Assembly (NCBI GenBank): GCA_009741485.1
Contig: CM019214.1
Coordinates: 21,598,267 to 21,662,266, forward strand
Length of the DNA: 64,000 nucleotides
Origin: Malurus cyaneus samueli
Lineage: Eukaryota; Chordata; Aves; Passeriformes; Maluridae
Direction: 5' to 3'
Both the position numbers and the translations under genes were made by a program. Shown in pieces: positions 26,701 to 37,691 of this stretch. Every line of letters starts with the position of its first letter. Within the stretch, counting starts at the first letter, position 1. A model generated the notes under the pieces. It saw only the letters and a program-made list of their open reading frames with translations, made no database searches and was not told where the DNA came from.

Positions 26701-27830
26701 GAATTAAATTAGCACTTTTGACTTACTTTAATAATAGAATTAATTAATTAATTAATCTGAATTAGAGACTTTGTGAATAATCATCTGCCACAGGAGTCCC
26801 AGTCCACTCTTCATCTGTCTGTTTTGTATAAAATTAGCCTGAGGGAACTGGTTACACTGGTTGGGACCTGTCAAACAATGCTGATTTCGTTCGTAGGATT
26901 TGCCTCTCTTGTATTTTTTACAGACATAGGTATTAGCTGGAAAAAATTATTCTGTGGGAATACTAAATTCAGACTTCTATTTCTGCACGATGATTTATTT
27001 CATTTGTTCCCATTATTACTGTAATCAATTCATTAGCTCCTGTAGGCTCCAAAGGTAATAGGAGATCCCCTCACGATAAATGTGAGCTCTGTATTGTTGC
27101 CTAATATAAATACAAACATAATTATACAGACATCTAAATTATTATAATTCACTTGCTAAAACCTTTTAAACTCAATTTTGATTTTTCTTAGGAAGAGTTA
27201 TTTTTCTTTCACTGTATAATTAAATAGTCAGTTGCTGCTCTGGGAAAAATACTCCGGTTTTAAAGGTCAGACAATTGAAAATTCCATTCCTAAATTAAGT
27301 TAAGAGCAGAGTTTCGACCTGAAAGATCATTCCTCTGCTGAAAGCATTCAAGAAGGTTGATTGCAGAGTGTGGTGGATGTAACCTGTCCAATGAGGCTCC
27401 ATGAAAAGCAGCAATGGAGAAGAGCTGGTAGAGGTGGTGTTGCTGCCTTGGTCACTGTGGCCATCTTCTGCCCTGTTTTCTTCTGAGAAGCCCAGCCCAG
27501 CTGGCACTGGCCACTGGCACAGAGCAGTACTGTGCAACAAAAAGTACTCAGTCATTACACTGCAGAACTCCAGAAATTTATTTTGGAGGAGCTGTGGTTT
27601 GATCCAGCAGGGATCCAGCTTGTTTGTTTTATGGAGTTGCATAAATCAAGACGCAATAAATGTGGAGAAGCAGGGGACTCCGAAAACCCATGCTTAACCT
27701 AAAAATACCTTCACAACACAGAAAGGGAGATTCAGATCTCCCTACAGTGGGGTTCAAAGTCAGTAGTTCTCATGCCTTTAAGCACAGAAGACTGGCTGTT
27801 CTGGGGAAGAGGGTATACCCAGTCACTGAC
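23736..27830. other. Non-coding DNA without recognised genes
   Basis: AT-rich with no supported coding region. A tetranucleotide (TTAA)n tract lies near 26,741-26,757. The interval 26,760-27,200 has a mixed, low-redundancy composition with TAAT cores and could be conserved regulatory DNA, but nothing proves this. The interval 27,330-27,700 is richer in GC and carries opposing open frames; I could not assign it to a repeat family. Confidence 0.5.
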
Positions 27831-27912
27831 ATTGAAGCTCTACCAAAAGACAGAAAAAACATAATGTACGACACATTGAGCTCTACCAAAAGACAGAAAA
27901 AACATAATGTAA
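27831..27912. repeat. Two-unit tandem repeat at the duplication edge
   Basis: The segment beginning CTCTACCAAAAGACAGAAAA occurs twice with a period of about 43-44 bp, at 27,831-27,868 and 27,875-27,912. The second unit runs directly into the left edge of the large duplicated segment. Confidence 0.92.
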
Positions 27913-28051
27913 TTTGACAGAAAATTGGAATGTGTTGCCAGGCACTAAGGTGGAAGGAAGAAGAGGAAAGAAGGATATCTGATATCCAGTCCCTGATCCC
28001 CTGTTTCTTTTGTATTTTGGATAAGGAGACTGGGTGTAAAATGCATGAGCA

Positions 28052-28636
28052 AACTTAAAAATGGAAACCAGGATGTCCTGAGTTTGGCAAGGAAGCAGAT
28101 AAAAGGAGTAAATCAAGTTTTTCATTCCCACATGGGAATGATCCTGTACAGATTCACACATGCTTGCTTTCATAAGAACATTACAATCCATGGAATTACC
28201 ACTCTGAACCTCTCCTCAGAGCATGGAAGCTTTCTCCCAGTCCACGGCGTGTTCTACTGTCTCAACAGAGCAGATCTAACCTGAAGTTTTTGGGCCTAAA
28301 CTTGAATGTAGCACCTTTAATTCAATTTTCTGAGCCATCATTTCAAAGGTGCAGTACCCACATCATTCTTGGAGTCAGCCCTATAAGGAACACTAACACT
28401 CGAACTTGAATGTGCTGTGCAAACGAAAAAAACAAAAATTAATTGAGAAACATGTGCCTAGATCCCTGGGGGCTCTTTCAGGGTTCTGGGTTAGAAAAAC
28501 AGGCACATATCAAATACCACATCTCTAGACACATAATTGTAAGAGCAGAAAAAACTGGCAATTAAACACACGGCAATAAAAATGCTCTTTTGGGCCTTAT
28601 TCCTCGAGGATTAAATAAAAATTTTACCCCTTGGAA
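28052..28636. other. Sequence between duplication edge and array
   Basis: About 585 bp of ordinary non-coding sequence that is present only in copy 1. It includes short open frames but nothing recognisable. Copy 2 jumps from the equivalent of 28,051 directly into the array near 30,763. Confidence 0.7.
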
Positions 28637-28984
28637 AGCCAGTAACTCTAACCAGAACCCTAAGCCTACCCAAGTTACTCGGGTAGAAATCACAGTGCAG
28701 AAACTCGAGTAAAAATGAGAGTAGAGTAACTCTCATAGAAAGCAAAACAGAGTAACTCTGGTAAAAATGGGAGTAGAGTAACTCGGGCAGAAATGGGAGT
28801 AGAGTAACTCGGGTAGAAAGCCCTAACTGTAGCCCTAACCCTAACCATAACATTAGCCCTAACCCTAACCCTAACCCTAACCTAACCCTTACCCTACACA
28901 AGTTATTCGGGTAGAAATCAGAGTAGAGTAACTAGAGTAAAAATGGGAGTAGAGGTAGAAATGAGAGTAGAGTAACTCGGGTAG

Positions 28985-29295
28985 AAAGCCCGAACTGTAA
29001 CCCTAATCCTAACTCTAGCCCTAGCCCAACGGCTAACATTAAGCCTAACACTAACCCTAGCCCTTACCCCAGCCCTAATCCTAGCACTAAACTTAAACCT
29101 AGCTCTAACCCTAACAGTAATCCCTAACGCTAATCCCTAACCCTAACCCGAACCCTGACCCTAGCCTAACCCTAGCCCTACCTACCTCTAAACCTAACCC
29201 TAGCCCTAAAGCTAAACCTAACCCTAAACCTAACCCTAGCCTTAACCCTAACCCTAAACCTAACCTAAGCCTAACCCTAGCTCTACCGCCAACCC
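28985..29295 (-). repeat. Degenerate telomere-like block
   Basis: The longest telomere-like block of the array, about 310 bp of CCCTAA, CCCTAG and related hexamers with many substitutions. In the G-rich sense the TTAGGG strand is the minus strand. The degeneracy indicates an interstitial or subtelomeric remnant rather than a live chromosome end. Confidence 0.9.
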
Positions 29296-29314
29296 TACCT
29301 GACTTATTCAGGTA
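29296..29314. repeat. Junction palindrome (TACCTGA/TCAGGTA)
   Basis: Inverted repeat with 7-bp arms and a 5-nt loop, placed exactly where the telomere-like block passes into the 26-bp block. Both arms differ from the 30,486 version by matching changes, so pairing is kept. Confidence 0.85.
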
Positions 29315-30190
29315 GAAAGCAGAGTAGAGTAACTCGGATAGAAAGAAGAGTAGAGTAACATGGGTATATGGGAGTAGAGTAATTGGGTAGAAAGCAGAGT
29401 TGAGTAACTCTGGTAGAAAGCAGAGTAGAGTAACTAGGGTAGAAAGAAGAGTAGAGTAGCATGGATAGAAATGAGAAGCGAGTAACTCGGGTAGAAATGG
29501 GAGTAGAGTAGCTCGGGTAGAAGCAGAATAGAGTAACTCGGGTAGAAATGGGAGTAGAGTAACTCGGGTAGAAATGGGAGTAGAGTAACATGGGTATATG
29601 GGAGTAGAGTAATTCGGGTAGAAAGCAGAGTTGAGTAACTCTGGTAGAAAGCAGAGAAAAGTGACTCGGGTAGAAATGGGAGTAGAGTAACTCGGGTAAA
29701 AAGCAGAGAAAAGTGACTCGGGTAGAAATGGGAGTAGAGTAACTCGGGTAGAAATCAAAGTAGAGTAACTCGGGTAGAAGCAGTGTAGAGTAACTCGGGT
29801 AAAGGAGAGTAGAATAACTCGGGTAAAAATAGTATAGTAATCGATAACGGGGAGTAGAGTAACTCAGGTAAAAAATCAGAGTAGAGTAATTCGGGTAAAA
29901 ACTAGAGTAGAGTAACTCGGTAAATCAGAGTAGAGTAATTGGGTAACAGAGAGAGAACTCTGAACGAGTAGAGTAACTCGGGTAGAAAGAAGAGTAGAGT
30001 AGCATGGATAGAAATGAGAAGAGAGTAACTCGGGTAGAAATAAGTAGAGTAACTCGGGTAGAAATGGGAGTAGAGAAACTCGGATAGAAATCAGAGTAGA
30101 GTAACTCGGGTAAAAATGGAAGTAGAGTAACTGGGGTAAAAATGGGAGTAGAGTAACTCGGGTAGAAATGGGAGTAGAGTAACTCGGGAA
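29315..30190. repeat. Longest 26-bp minisatellite block
   Basis: About 875 bp of 26-bp units, equivalent to some 34 units by length. Many differ by one or two substitutions or by short indels (AGAAATGGGAGT, AGAAAGCAGAGT, AAAAATGGGAGT variants). An irregular interval at about 29,800-29,960 has shortened units. The minus strand stays open across 29,111-29,758 because the unit has no stop in any of its three minus-strand frames; this is not evidence for a protein. Confidence 0.92.
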
Positions 30191-30485
30191 GAAAGCCGTA
30201 ACTGTAGCCCTAACCCTAACCCTAACCCTAGCCCTAACCCTAAGCCTATACGAGTTACTCGGGTAGAAATCAGAGTAGAGTAACTCAAGTAAAGGTGGGA
30301 ATACTAACTCAAGTAAAGGTGGGAATAGAGTAACTCGGGGAGAAAGCCCAAACTTTAACCCTCATCCTAAACCTAGCCCTAGACCAAGCCCTAACCCTAA
30401 CACTAACCCTAACCCTAACCCTAGCCTAAACTTAGCCCTAACCCTAACCTAACCCTAACACTAAACCTAGCCCTAACCCTAACTC

Positions 30486-30504
30486 TACCCGACTTACTCG
30501 GGTA
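30486..30504. repeat. Junction palindrome (TACCCGA/TCGGGTA)
   Basis: Inverted repeat with perfect 7-bp arms and a 5-nt loop at a switch from the telomere-like to the 26-bp block. Confidence 0.85.
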
Positions 30505-30736
30505 AAAATGGGAGTATCTCGGGTAGAAATGGGAGTAGAGTAAATCGGGTAGAAGTGGGGTTAGAGTAACTCTGGCAGAAAGCAGAGTAGAGTAACTTGG
30601 GTAAAAATGGGAGCAGAGTAACTTGTGTATAAGTGGGAGTTGAATAACTCGGGCAAGAGTGGGGTTAGAGTAACTCGGGTAGAAAGCCCTAACCCTAGCC
30701 GTAACCCTAACTCTAGCCCTAGCCCTAACCCTAACC

Positions 30737-30755
30737 TACCCGAGTTACTCGGGTA
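30737..30755. repeat. Junction palindrome (TACCCGAG/CTCGGGTA)
   Basis: The best example: perfect 8-bp arms around TTA, again exactly at a switch from telomere-like to 26-bp repeats. Confidence 0.88.
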
Positions 30756-31016
30756 ACTCGAGTAGAAATGCCGTATGTATGAGTTCCCTGATAAAAATGG
30801 AGTAGAATAACTCGGGTAAATGGGATGTAGAGTAACTCGGTGTAAAAATGGGAGTAGAGTTACTCTGGTAGAAAACCGATAACCTAAACCTTAACCCTAC
30901 TGAGTTTCTCTGGGTAGAAATCAGAGTAGAGTAACTTGGATAAAAATGGGAGTAGAGTAACTGGTAGAAAGCCCTAACCCTAACCCTAACCCTAACCTAC
31001 CGTAACCGTACCCCTA

Positions 31017-33010
31017 ATTTATTTGTTATACCATTCAAGCTGGAGTAGCTACTAATTTCTCACTCCATTCAGAGAACTAAGGTACAGAAATCCTAAATGA
31101 TGTGCCCAATACTGCCTTGTGTATGAAAGAGGCTGGAAAGAGCCCAGTCATCTGATTGTAGCCTTTGGTGAACACCTGAGCCAAAATGTTATAGTATTTC
31201 CAAAAAACACAGCTACAAAAACCGGTAAAGAAGAAGTTTAATTTTAATAATTAAAAAATAGGTTCATTCAATGTTTGTCAGCTTAATTCCATTTAGAAAT
31301 GTATTTTTTCATTACCTGTGGCTGACAGTCGGTGACAGACAAAAGTGGAAAATACTTCTATGTGCTCATGGAGTTTACATAGTAAGAAGCAATTGTCACT
31401 TGATGGTGCTGTGGTTCCATGGCTGCCTTTTTCCAGCTTTTTCCATATTACCACATCTGAAGATGCAGAGTAATAATCTTCTCCACGCAAACACAGACTC
31501 AAAAGTTCAAAATAAACCATAATATCAAAGTCCTAGCATGCAGCCAGCCAAGAGCAGGTGCTCGGGCCCAAGGAGAAAATGCCTCTGTCTGTCCGTGCAT
31601 GGTGGGTGCTCGATGCTCTGCTCACAGGGGGGTACAGCCAGGCTCCACGTGCCAAATGAAAGCAGAAATACGGGAAGATCCCACAAGATAATCTGAAACT
31701 GGGATCAGAAAGTTTGCAGTGCCACCAACATTGCATTTTCCTGTGTTTGACACTGCTGTTGACAGGAGTGGTGAACCTATAAAGCTGGAGTTGAGATGCC
31801 ACAGTGAATCGGCAAGCTCACTTTGTAGAAGCACATAGCTGTCAAATATTTACACCTACCAGGAGAACATTAGCCTAATTCGAATAACTGAATTATGTTT
31901 GTAGAGGTGTTTGGAAAAAAATAGAAGTTTCAGGGAAGATTGTTACCTAAAAGTATCTTTAGATAATAATGCACAGATTTTCATAATTCCTCCCAAAACA
32001 AAGCCCCAAACCATAATCTTTACCAAATTCAATTTTCGTTTCTGGTTATTTTTATTGGAGATGGGAAAGAGGAGGCAGCTGGGAAAATAAATAAGAATGC
32101 CTAATTAGTAATGTTGCCCATCACTTCCATTTAAGACTCTGATTGTTTGTTTGTTTAAATTTGCCAAACTTCAACCATCTGGACTGAAATTCCCCGCCTG
32201 TAGGATGACTAAAGAAAACAAAAGATAAAAAGAAAACCTATCCAGGCATTTTTTGGGGTGGTAATACAGGAAAATACTTCTTTCTCACCATTGTAAACGA
32301 AAATAATGGTATTATTTTCTCTGGTAATTCTGATTCTATTTCTCCTGTATAAAAGGTCTTGAAAAGTAGTAGAGAAAGGGACATTCGGAAAATGTGACTC
32401 TTTTTATCTATGTTCCAAAAACTATGCTGTAAGTAGGTCAAATTTAAATACTTCCATTTTTTTTTCAGTATTTCAGTTCACACATGCCCTCAGAAGACTT
32501 GTTACTTTAAATGTTGAATCTTCAAAAGATTTTGTTCTTCTGGTCATGCCAATTCTGTGACAGAGAGTCCCTGAAATCTACAGACAAGTTTCTGTGGGCC
32601 ACAAACTGTTGTGCTGTTGTGCAGATCACATTTTTGGACAGTTACTTTTACCTGGCTTGTGTGGTTGCTGGGTTTTTCTTGTTTGGTGTTTTTGTTTTTG
32701 TTTTTTTTTTTTTTTTTTGTTTTGGTTTTTGGGGGGGTGGTGTTTTGTTTGTGTGGTATTTTTTTTTTTTAGTGCAACAAATATAAACACAATGGGGAAA
32801 AATGAGTAAAAATTAAACAAAAAAAACCCTAAAAACCCTGGATTGGAATGACTACCAAGAACTGAAGGAGGAAGAGGCTGCATAGAAGATCTGAGAAGAA
32901 GGAGGCATGGGGTAAAGGTTTTGTGAAATGCGCAATGAGCTATGAACACCAAACAGTAATTTTCATTAGAACCTGAAATAGCACTCAAAGTTTTCTTTCC
33001 CATCACCTTT
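31017..33010. other. Non-coding DNA in duplicated segment, copy 1
   Basis: Matches 49,800-51,851. No gene is supported. It contains a poly-T/G-rich tract at 32,696-32,740 and a moderately GC-rich patch at 31,540-31,800 with overlapping open frames broken differently in the two copies. I could not assign that patch to a family. Confidence 0.6.
32696..32770. repeat. T-rich/G-rich low-complexity tract
   Basis: Long T runs interrupted by G runs (for example GGGGGGGTGGTG). The partner tract at 51,525-51,608 has different run lengths, as expected for homopolymers that are hard to sequence or that mutate quickly. Confidence 0.9.
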
Positions 33011-33015
33011 TCCTC
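33011..33015 (+). repeat. Target-site duplication, left (TCCTC)
   Basis: Five bases identical to 34,070-34,074 and directly abutting the LTR start. The same arrangement is present in copy 2 (51,852-51,856 and 52,920-52,924). Confidence 0.85.
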
Positions 33016-34069
33016 TGTGTGTTTACTTGGCCAAGTTTTTTGGAGGGGGGGGCAAAAAGATGCGCCCTGTGAGAAGCTTCTGGAGCTTCCACATGTCCAG
33101 CAGAGCCAATTGCTGTTGGCTCTGAGGATGATGACTATGCCATCTGACCAAACCTGGCCAATTAAAGATAGTGTTACGCCTCTGTGAAAACATAAATTAA
33201 GAAGAAATCAAACAAGGGCACCAGGATAGTTTGCCATGGAGGAGGCGAGAAAAATATTGAAGGAGTAACACCAAAGGTCAGTGCAGGAGGGGAGGAGCTG
33301 CTCCAGGCGCCGAGCGGGATTCCTTTTGCAGACCGTGTGATGACCATGGGGAGCAGGCTGTCCCCTGTAGCCCATGGGGTCCACAGAGGTGCAGGAGCCA
33401 CCCGCAGCCCGTGGAGGAGGAGGTCCCCACGCTCGGAGCGGCGACACGGGACAAGGGGGCTTGTCCAGCAGGAGACGCCATGGAGAGAAGAGGCCTTGCC
33501 TGCCCGAGATGGAACAGCCTGGCCATCTGACTGTACCCGGTGGACAAGAGAGAGCCACGGTGCACGCAGTTTTGAGATGACTGTCTGCCCGTGGGGGACC
33601 ACGCTGCAGCAGAATGTGTGGTGCCTTGCTGCTCGTGAGGTGAAGCCACGCCGGAGAGGTTTCATGGAGAACCTGTCTTCCCGTGGAAGGACCCCACAGC
33701 AACGCAAGGGAAGGAATCTTCTCCCTCAGCTGTCACAGAGGATACGGTGTGAACTGACAACCCACACCTGTCTTCGTTCCTGCTGCTTTTTGTATGTGGA
33801 AGGCAGGAGGAGTGGGAGATGGAGATCGTTTTGAGGGTTGTATTATTATCTCATTCTCCTCTCTGACTTTGTAAATAAATACTTGATTATTTAAGTTTGG
33901 CCTGTTTTGTCCATCAAGTGTTCCTCCTTGTTCCTTATCTTCAACTCCATGAACCTTTTGTTAGTTTTTTTTCCCCCTTCGCTCTTCTCTAGCCCAGGTG
34001 GTGGTGGGGAGAGCGAATGAGCAGGTGTTGTGGTGCCTGGCTTTTCGGCCAGCATTCCAAACCGCAACA
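33016..34069 (+). mobile_element. ERVL-type solo LTR, copy 1 (about 1.05 kb)
   Basis: The element begins TGTGTG (TGTTGG in copy 2) and ends GCAACA. It is flanked on both sides by the 5-bp direct repeat TCCTC (33,011-33,015 and 34,070-34,074). Five-base target duplications are usual for ERVL-class elements. An AATAAA signal lies at 33,874-33,879. Downstream come the GCCTGTTTTGTCCATCAAGT and AGCGAATGAGCAGGTGTTG segments, which from memory resemble the ends of avian ERVL LTRs. No internal retroviral sequence is present, so it formed by LTR-LTR recombination. The middle part carries repeated GTGGAG/CCACGC-like motifs. Open frames inside it are incidental. Confidence 0.88.
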
Positions 34070-34074
34070 TCCTC
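34070..34074 (+). repeat. Target-site duplication, right (TCCTC)
   Basis: Right partner of 33,011-33,015, directly after the terminal ACA of the solo LTR. Confidence 0.85.
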
Positions 34075-35398
34075 TCAGATGTATTCATAAATTTTGAGGC
34101 CAAGTGTTCTTTCTTAATTCGAGTCTGCACGAATGGCATAAACTGTTATTCCAGTTGTTCAAGTGCTACTAGATGTTGTTGGTTGAACCTGCATTACAAA
34201 ACTTGATATTCAAGGTGTGTACATCTGACTAAACCAAGAAAGTTTACCACTGTAAACCCCTTAATTTTTGTGTGCAGACAGTGTTGAAAAGAACTCAAAC
34301 CGTCGCCTGGTAATGCATGACTGTATTTTAATATTAATGATACAGAAGAGGTACACTAACACCGTAGTCCTACCTCCGTGGCGTTTTTGAGCCACCTTAA
34401 ACCTTTGCAAGCTCCAAGGAAATACTTGTAAAAAGTATTAAAGTAAAATGCTCTGTATGAAAAACAAGCTACAACAACAAAAGTTGAAAGTAAAATTGCC
34501 TCTGTGTTGACACATCAAGAGTGCTAAATTCTTCTGAGAAAGAATATTGGAAACTAAGCTTATCAGAAATGTGCAGTCCTCTGTGTGTTTCCCATGAGAT
34601 AGTAATTGATACTTTTCACACTCATCCTTTCACAGACACACACACACAAAGTATCCCTCTTTCGATGAGCTATTGATGATAGCTTGAACTAGGTTTACAC
34701 CTCAAGTTTTTTTTTTTCCCTGTAAGAACTACTGCTAAAAGGTTTTCTTAACAGGAGAGACAGATCTGAGGATGTGTACAGTGAACTAGATCTCGATTCA
34801 CCTTTTTGCTTCCTTGTGATAATCGTGAAGTGGTGCATCATATTTTATTGAAGTACTACTGTATAAATTCAGTATCTTAAAATACTCTATGACTTCCAAA
34901 TATGTAAATATTTGTACTGGTGGTAAATCATGAGTCTACAATCTCCCTGCTGACAAAACAGGGAGGGTTTTCCAGTGTCCTCTTCCTGGATCTTTGGCAG
35001 ATTGTTAGACTCTGAAACACTTCACTCCCTGATGTACAACATTCACGCTACTCAAGCTTTTCATACTTGCAGCAGTATTAAGAAGCCACCATTTTAATGC
35101 CTTAAGCATACATTGAATGTCTTACACAGGAGATGTTAACATCAACATTTTACATGAACCAAACTGCCAACGTGATTTCTGGCACAGGTTTTAGTGAAAA
35201 TCAAATAATGTTGAAGGAATGATACCTGCAAAAGAACAATTTCCTAGAGTACTGCGTGAGAAATGCCAAAGCTGATAGCAGAATGCTTCTAAGAGTGTCA
35301 AACAGCAGACTCATGAGGACAAGAATAAGAACCAGAACTATGGTTCGATATAAATGAATAAACAGGCATAAAAACCCCTGATGATAATGAAGACAAAA

Positions 35399-35441
35399 AC
35401 ACACACACAAACACACACAAGCACACACACACACACACAAA
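35399..35441. repeat. (CA)n microsatellite, copy 1
   Basis: Interrupted CA repeat with AAAC and AAGC breaks. The partner is at about 54,268-54,307, with slightly different breaks. Confidence 0.93.
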
Positions 35442-37640
35442 ATCAGAAGCAAGGAAAAGAAAGAAGAAAAAATGCTTACAGTTGAATTTTCAAGCAGTAA
35501 TGATAGCAAAATTAAGGATATAAGAGACTGCTGAGCTGGCAGTTCAGAAGGGAAGAGATATTAACTCAGGTGATTCCATCTGTTACTTCCTAAACAAATC
35601 TGAACAAAATAAAGCTGAGACAGGTAATGTGATGTAATTATATGTATAATAGATAAAGTTATAACTTAACTCCTTAAACCTGGCAGAAGTATATTAAAGT
35701 AGGTTTTATTTTACCCAGGAGGAAAAAAAGTCTTTTCACTTTTGTTCTCTCTTTTATCTTTTATACCAACCAGTTTTGTATTCAATATGTTATTCATTAG
35801 AAATTGATCTCAATAACTTAGATTACTGTTGCATGAATATATTAAAAAATTAGTCGAATAAAATTAGTATCTTGGACACAGGTCTTAGTATTGCTGCTAA
35901 AATAAACAAGTTAACGACATATCTTAAAATAAAAAATATGATGCTTCTAGATTTAAGCAGAGTGGGTTTGTAAACAAAATGTTTTTAAATTTGTTTTTTC
36001 TTCAGTAAATAAGATAGAGTTAGGTATGCTCAAAAAAAATGTTGAAATCCACTACTGTTGGGCCAATGTGTAAAGGTCATGATCATCTGTGTTGATGAGA
36101 ACTGCATCCAGATTTCCGCAGCTAGCTCCTCCATTCCATATTCCAGTACTCTGCCATTAAAGAAGTGGAGTTTTAATTTATTTTAACCATGTTTTTTTAC
36201 ATTGCCCAAAGCCAAAAATTGCAGTTTCAGTCTGAATTTCATGGTCTTGGAAATGAGTACAAAGACACGCTTAGCAAACGTATTTTCAATTGATCTAAAA
36301 AATACTATATTAATAATAATTATAACTCAAACTACTTATTTGTCAGGGATCATTTATTTGTACAAGATTAGGTATATTTGTATAGCCTTGTTACAAAACC
36401 CATGAGAATTCCTATGAATCTAATAGTGTAAAACATTTTCTTTCCACTAGGAAGCGATGCAGTGGATATGTAGCTGTCAGAAGTACTAGAACCACCACCA
36501 CTTCATTCGGGTGTATGGTGCTTGGGGCCTCTGTTATTGCAGGCAGAAGAGAAATGATACCTGGACATGCTCAGCACGAGGAGCTGACGACCACCTAATA
36601 CATAACACCAAGCCCAGACTAATCTTCTAAAGGATAAAAGCAACATTCACCCTGAGAACAACAGAAATATCACTTAAGCAGTCAATTTTATTTGTTCACT
36701 GCCCCCACAAAACGGAAAGAGATAAGTGATCTTTTGCACTAAGCTGTATTTAGAGGAGCTGGACCAGAAGTACAGCCAGTGGTACCCTCAGAATCCTTGT
36801 TAATCTGACTGCTTGATCTGATAGGGCTAAAATATCAAATAGCACAACAAATTGTGCAGCATATTTGTATGAGTTTCTGCATCTTACATGAGATCTGACA
36901 CATATTGTTAATGATTTATATTTACCTAACCACAACCAGCCATAGACAAGTTTATTGGACTCGCAAGGCTTGCTCTTCCCTCTGCATCCCCATAAAGTCC
37001 CTAACCCCTTAGTCAGCAGCCTTTAGTTTAAAAACAGAATCCATACTTGTATATTGAAAGATCTACTCATCGAACCCCACTGAATACCCATCAGGCAGGT
37101 AAAGAATGCAGACAAATAGAAAAACACTTCCTTTTCTCCCGTCTTGAGAAAGAGTTTGACATGCAGCCTTTGCAAAACTGCCCTTCACAGGCTTAAAAAT
37201 GGCAACTGGATTCTAGATTTCACACTTAAGTAACAGAGGGATATCAGTCCAGTCCTTGATTGTATGTTTTTACACTATGTATATCAATTCTTCTTGTGGA
37301 ATCCTGCAAATTACTCACTCTATATCACACAGGTCCTCACACAGTTCCCTCTGTAATGAGAAAGTCCCAATCATCCTCTTCATTCACAATTAGTACAAAT
37401 CCAATTGCTTTAAAATTCTATGTCCTTTGTGGCAGTCTAAAAAGCAATGAACCTGTATTAAAAGAAACAAACTTTGCAGAGAAGAAGATGCAAAGAAAGT
37501 TAAGATTAAAGGCCGTAGACAATATCATCAAAAAAGATATCATGATTTATTAAGGGAATCAGAGTAGTTGTAATTTGCAGCCTCTCATCTGCTGCTTCCA
37601 CAATCAGTGGATAACCCCATAACATTCTTGTCTGACCATT

Positions 37641-37657
37641 GGGGGGGGGGGGGGGAG

Positions 37658-37691
<34 letters not shown>

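Larger units (their letters stand above)
28637..31016. repeat. Compound telomere-like / 26-bp minisatellite array
   Basis: Blocks of CCCTAA-type repeats (with CCCTAG, CTAACC and other variants) alternate with blocks of a 26-bp unit of the form GAGTAGAGTAACTCGGGTAG plus AAATGG. Telomere-like blocks lie at about 28,637-28,675, 28,820-28,890, 28,985-29,295, 30,190-30,247, 30,345-30,487, 30,685-30,740, 30,870-30,895 and 30,970-31,016. The 26-bp blocks fill the intervals between them. Switches into the 26-mer often use a palindrome around TACCCGAGTTACTCGGGTA; switches back use GGTAGAAAGCCC. The plus strand carries the C-rich telomeric strand. I do not recognise this satellite family. Confidence 0.93.

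Noticed and set aside
29111..29758. 215-codon minus-strand open frame
   Set aside because: It is produced by the 26-bp minisatellite, which lacks stops in all three frames.
28637..30990. Possible CRISPR-like array
   Set aside because: The 26-bp units are contiguous and have no unique spacers; the setting is a vertebrate genome with telomeric repeats.
28637..31016. True chromosome end
   Set aside because: Repeats are degenerate, interrupted by another satellite, and flanked by non-telomeric DNA on both sides.
31540..31800. Possible exon in the GC-richer patch (partner 50,330-50,600)
   Set aside because: Open frames exist on both strands, differ between the copies because of indels, and match no domain or splice pattern I can recognise.
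32696..32770. Poly(A) tail of a minus-strand retrocopy
   Set aside because: The T tract is mixed with long G runs and no retrocopied gene or LINE 3' end adjoins it.
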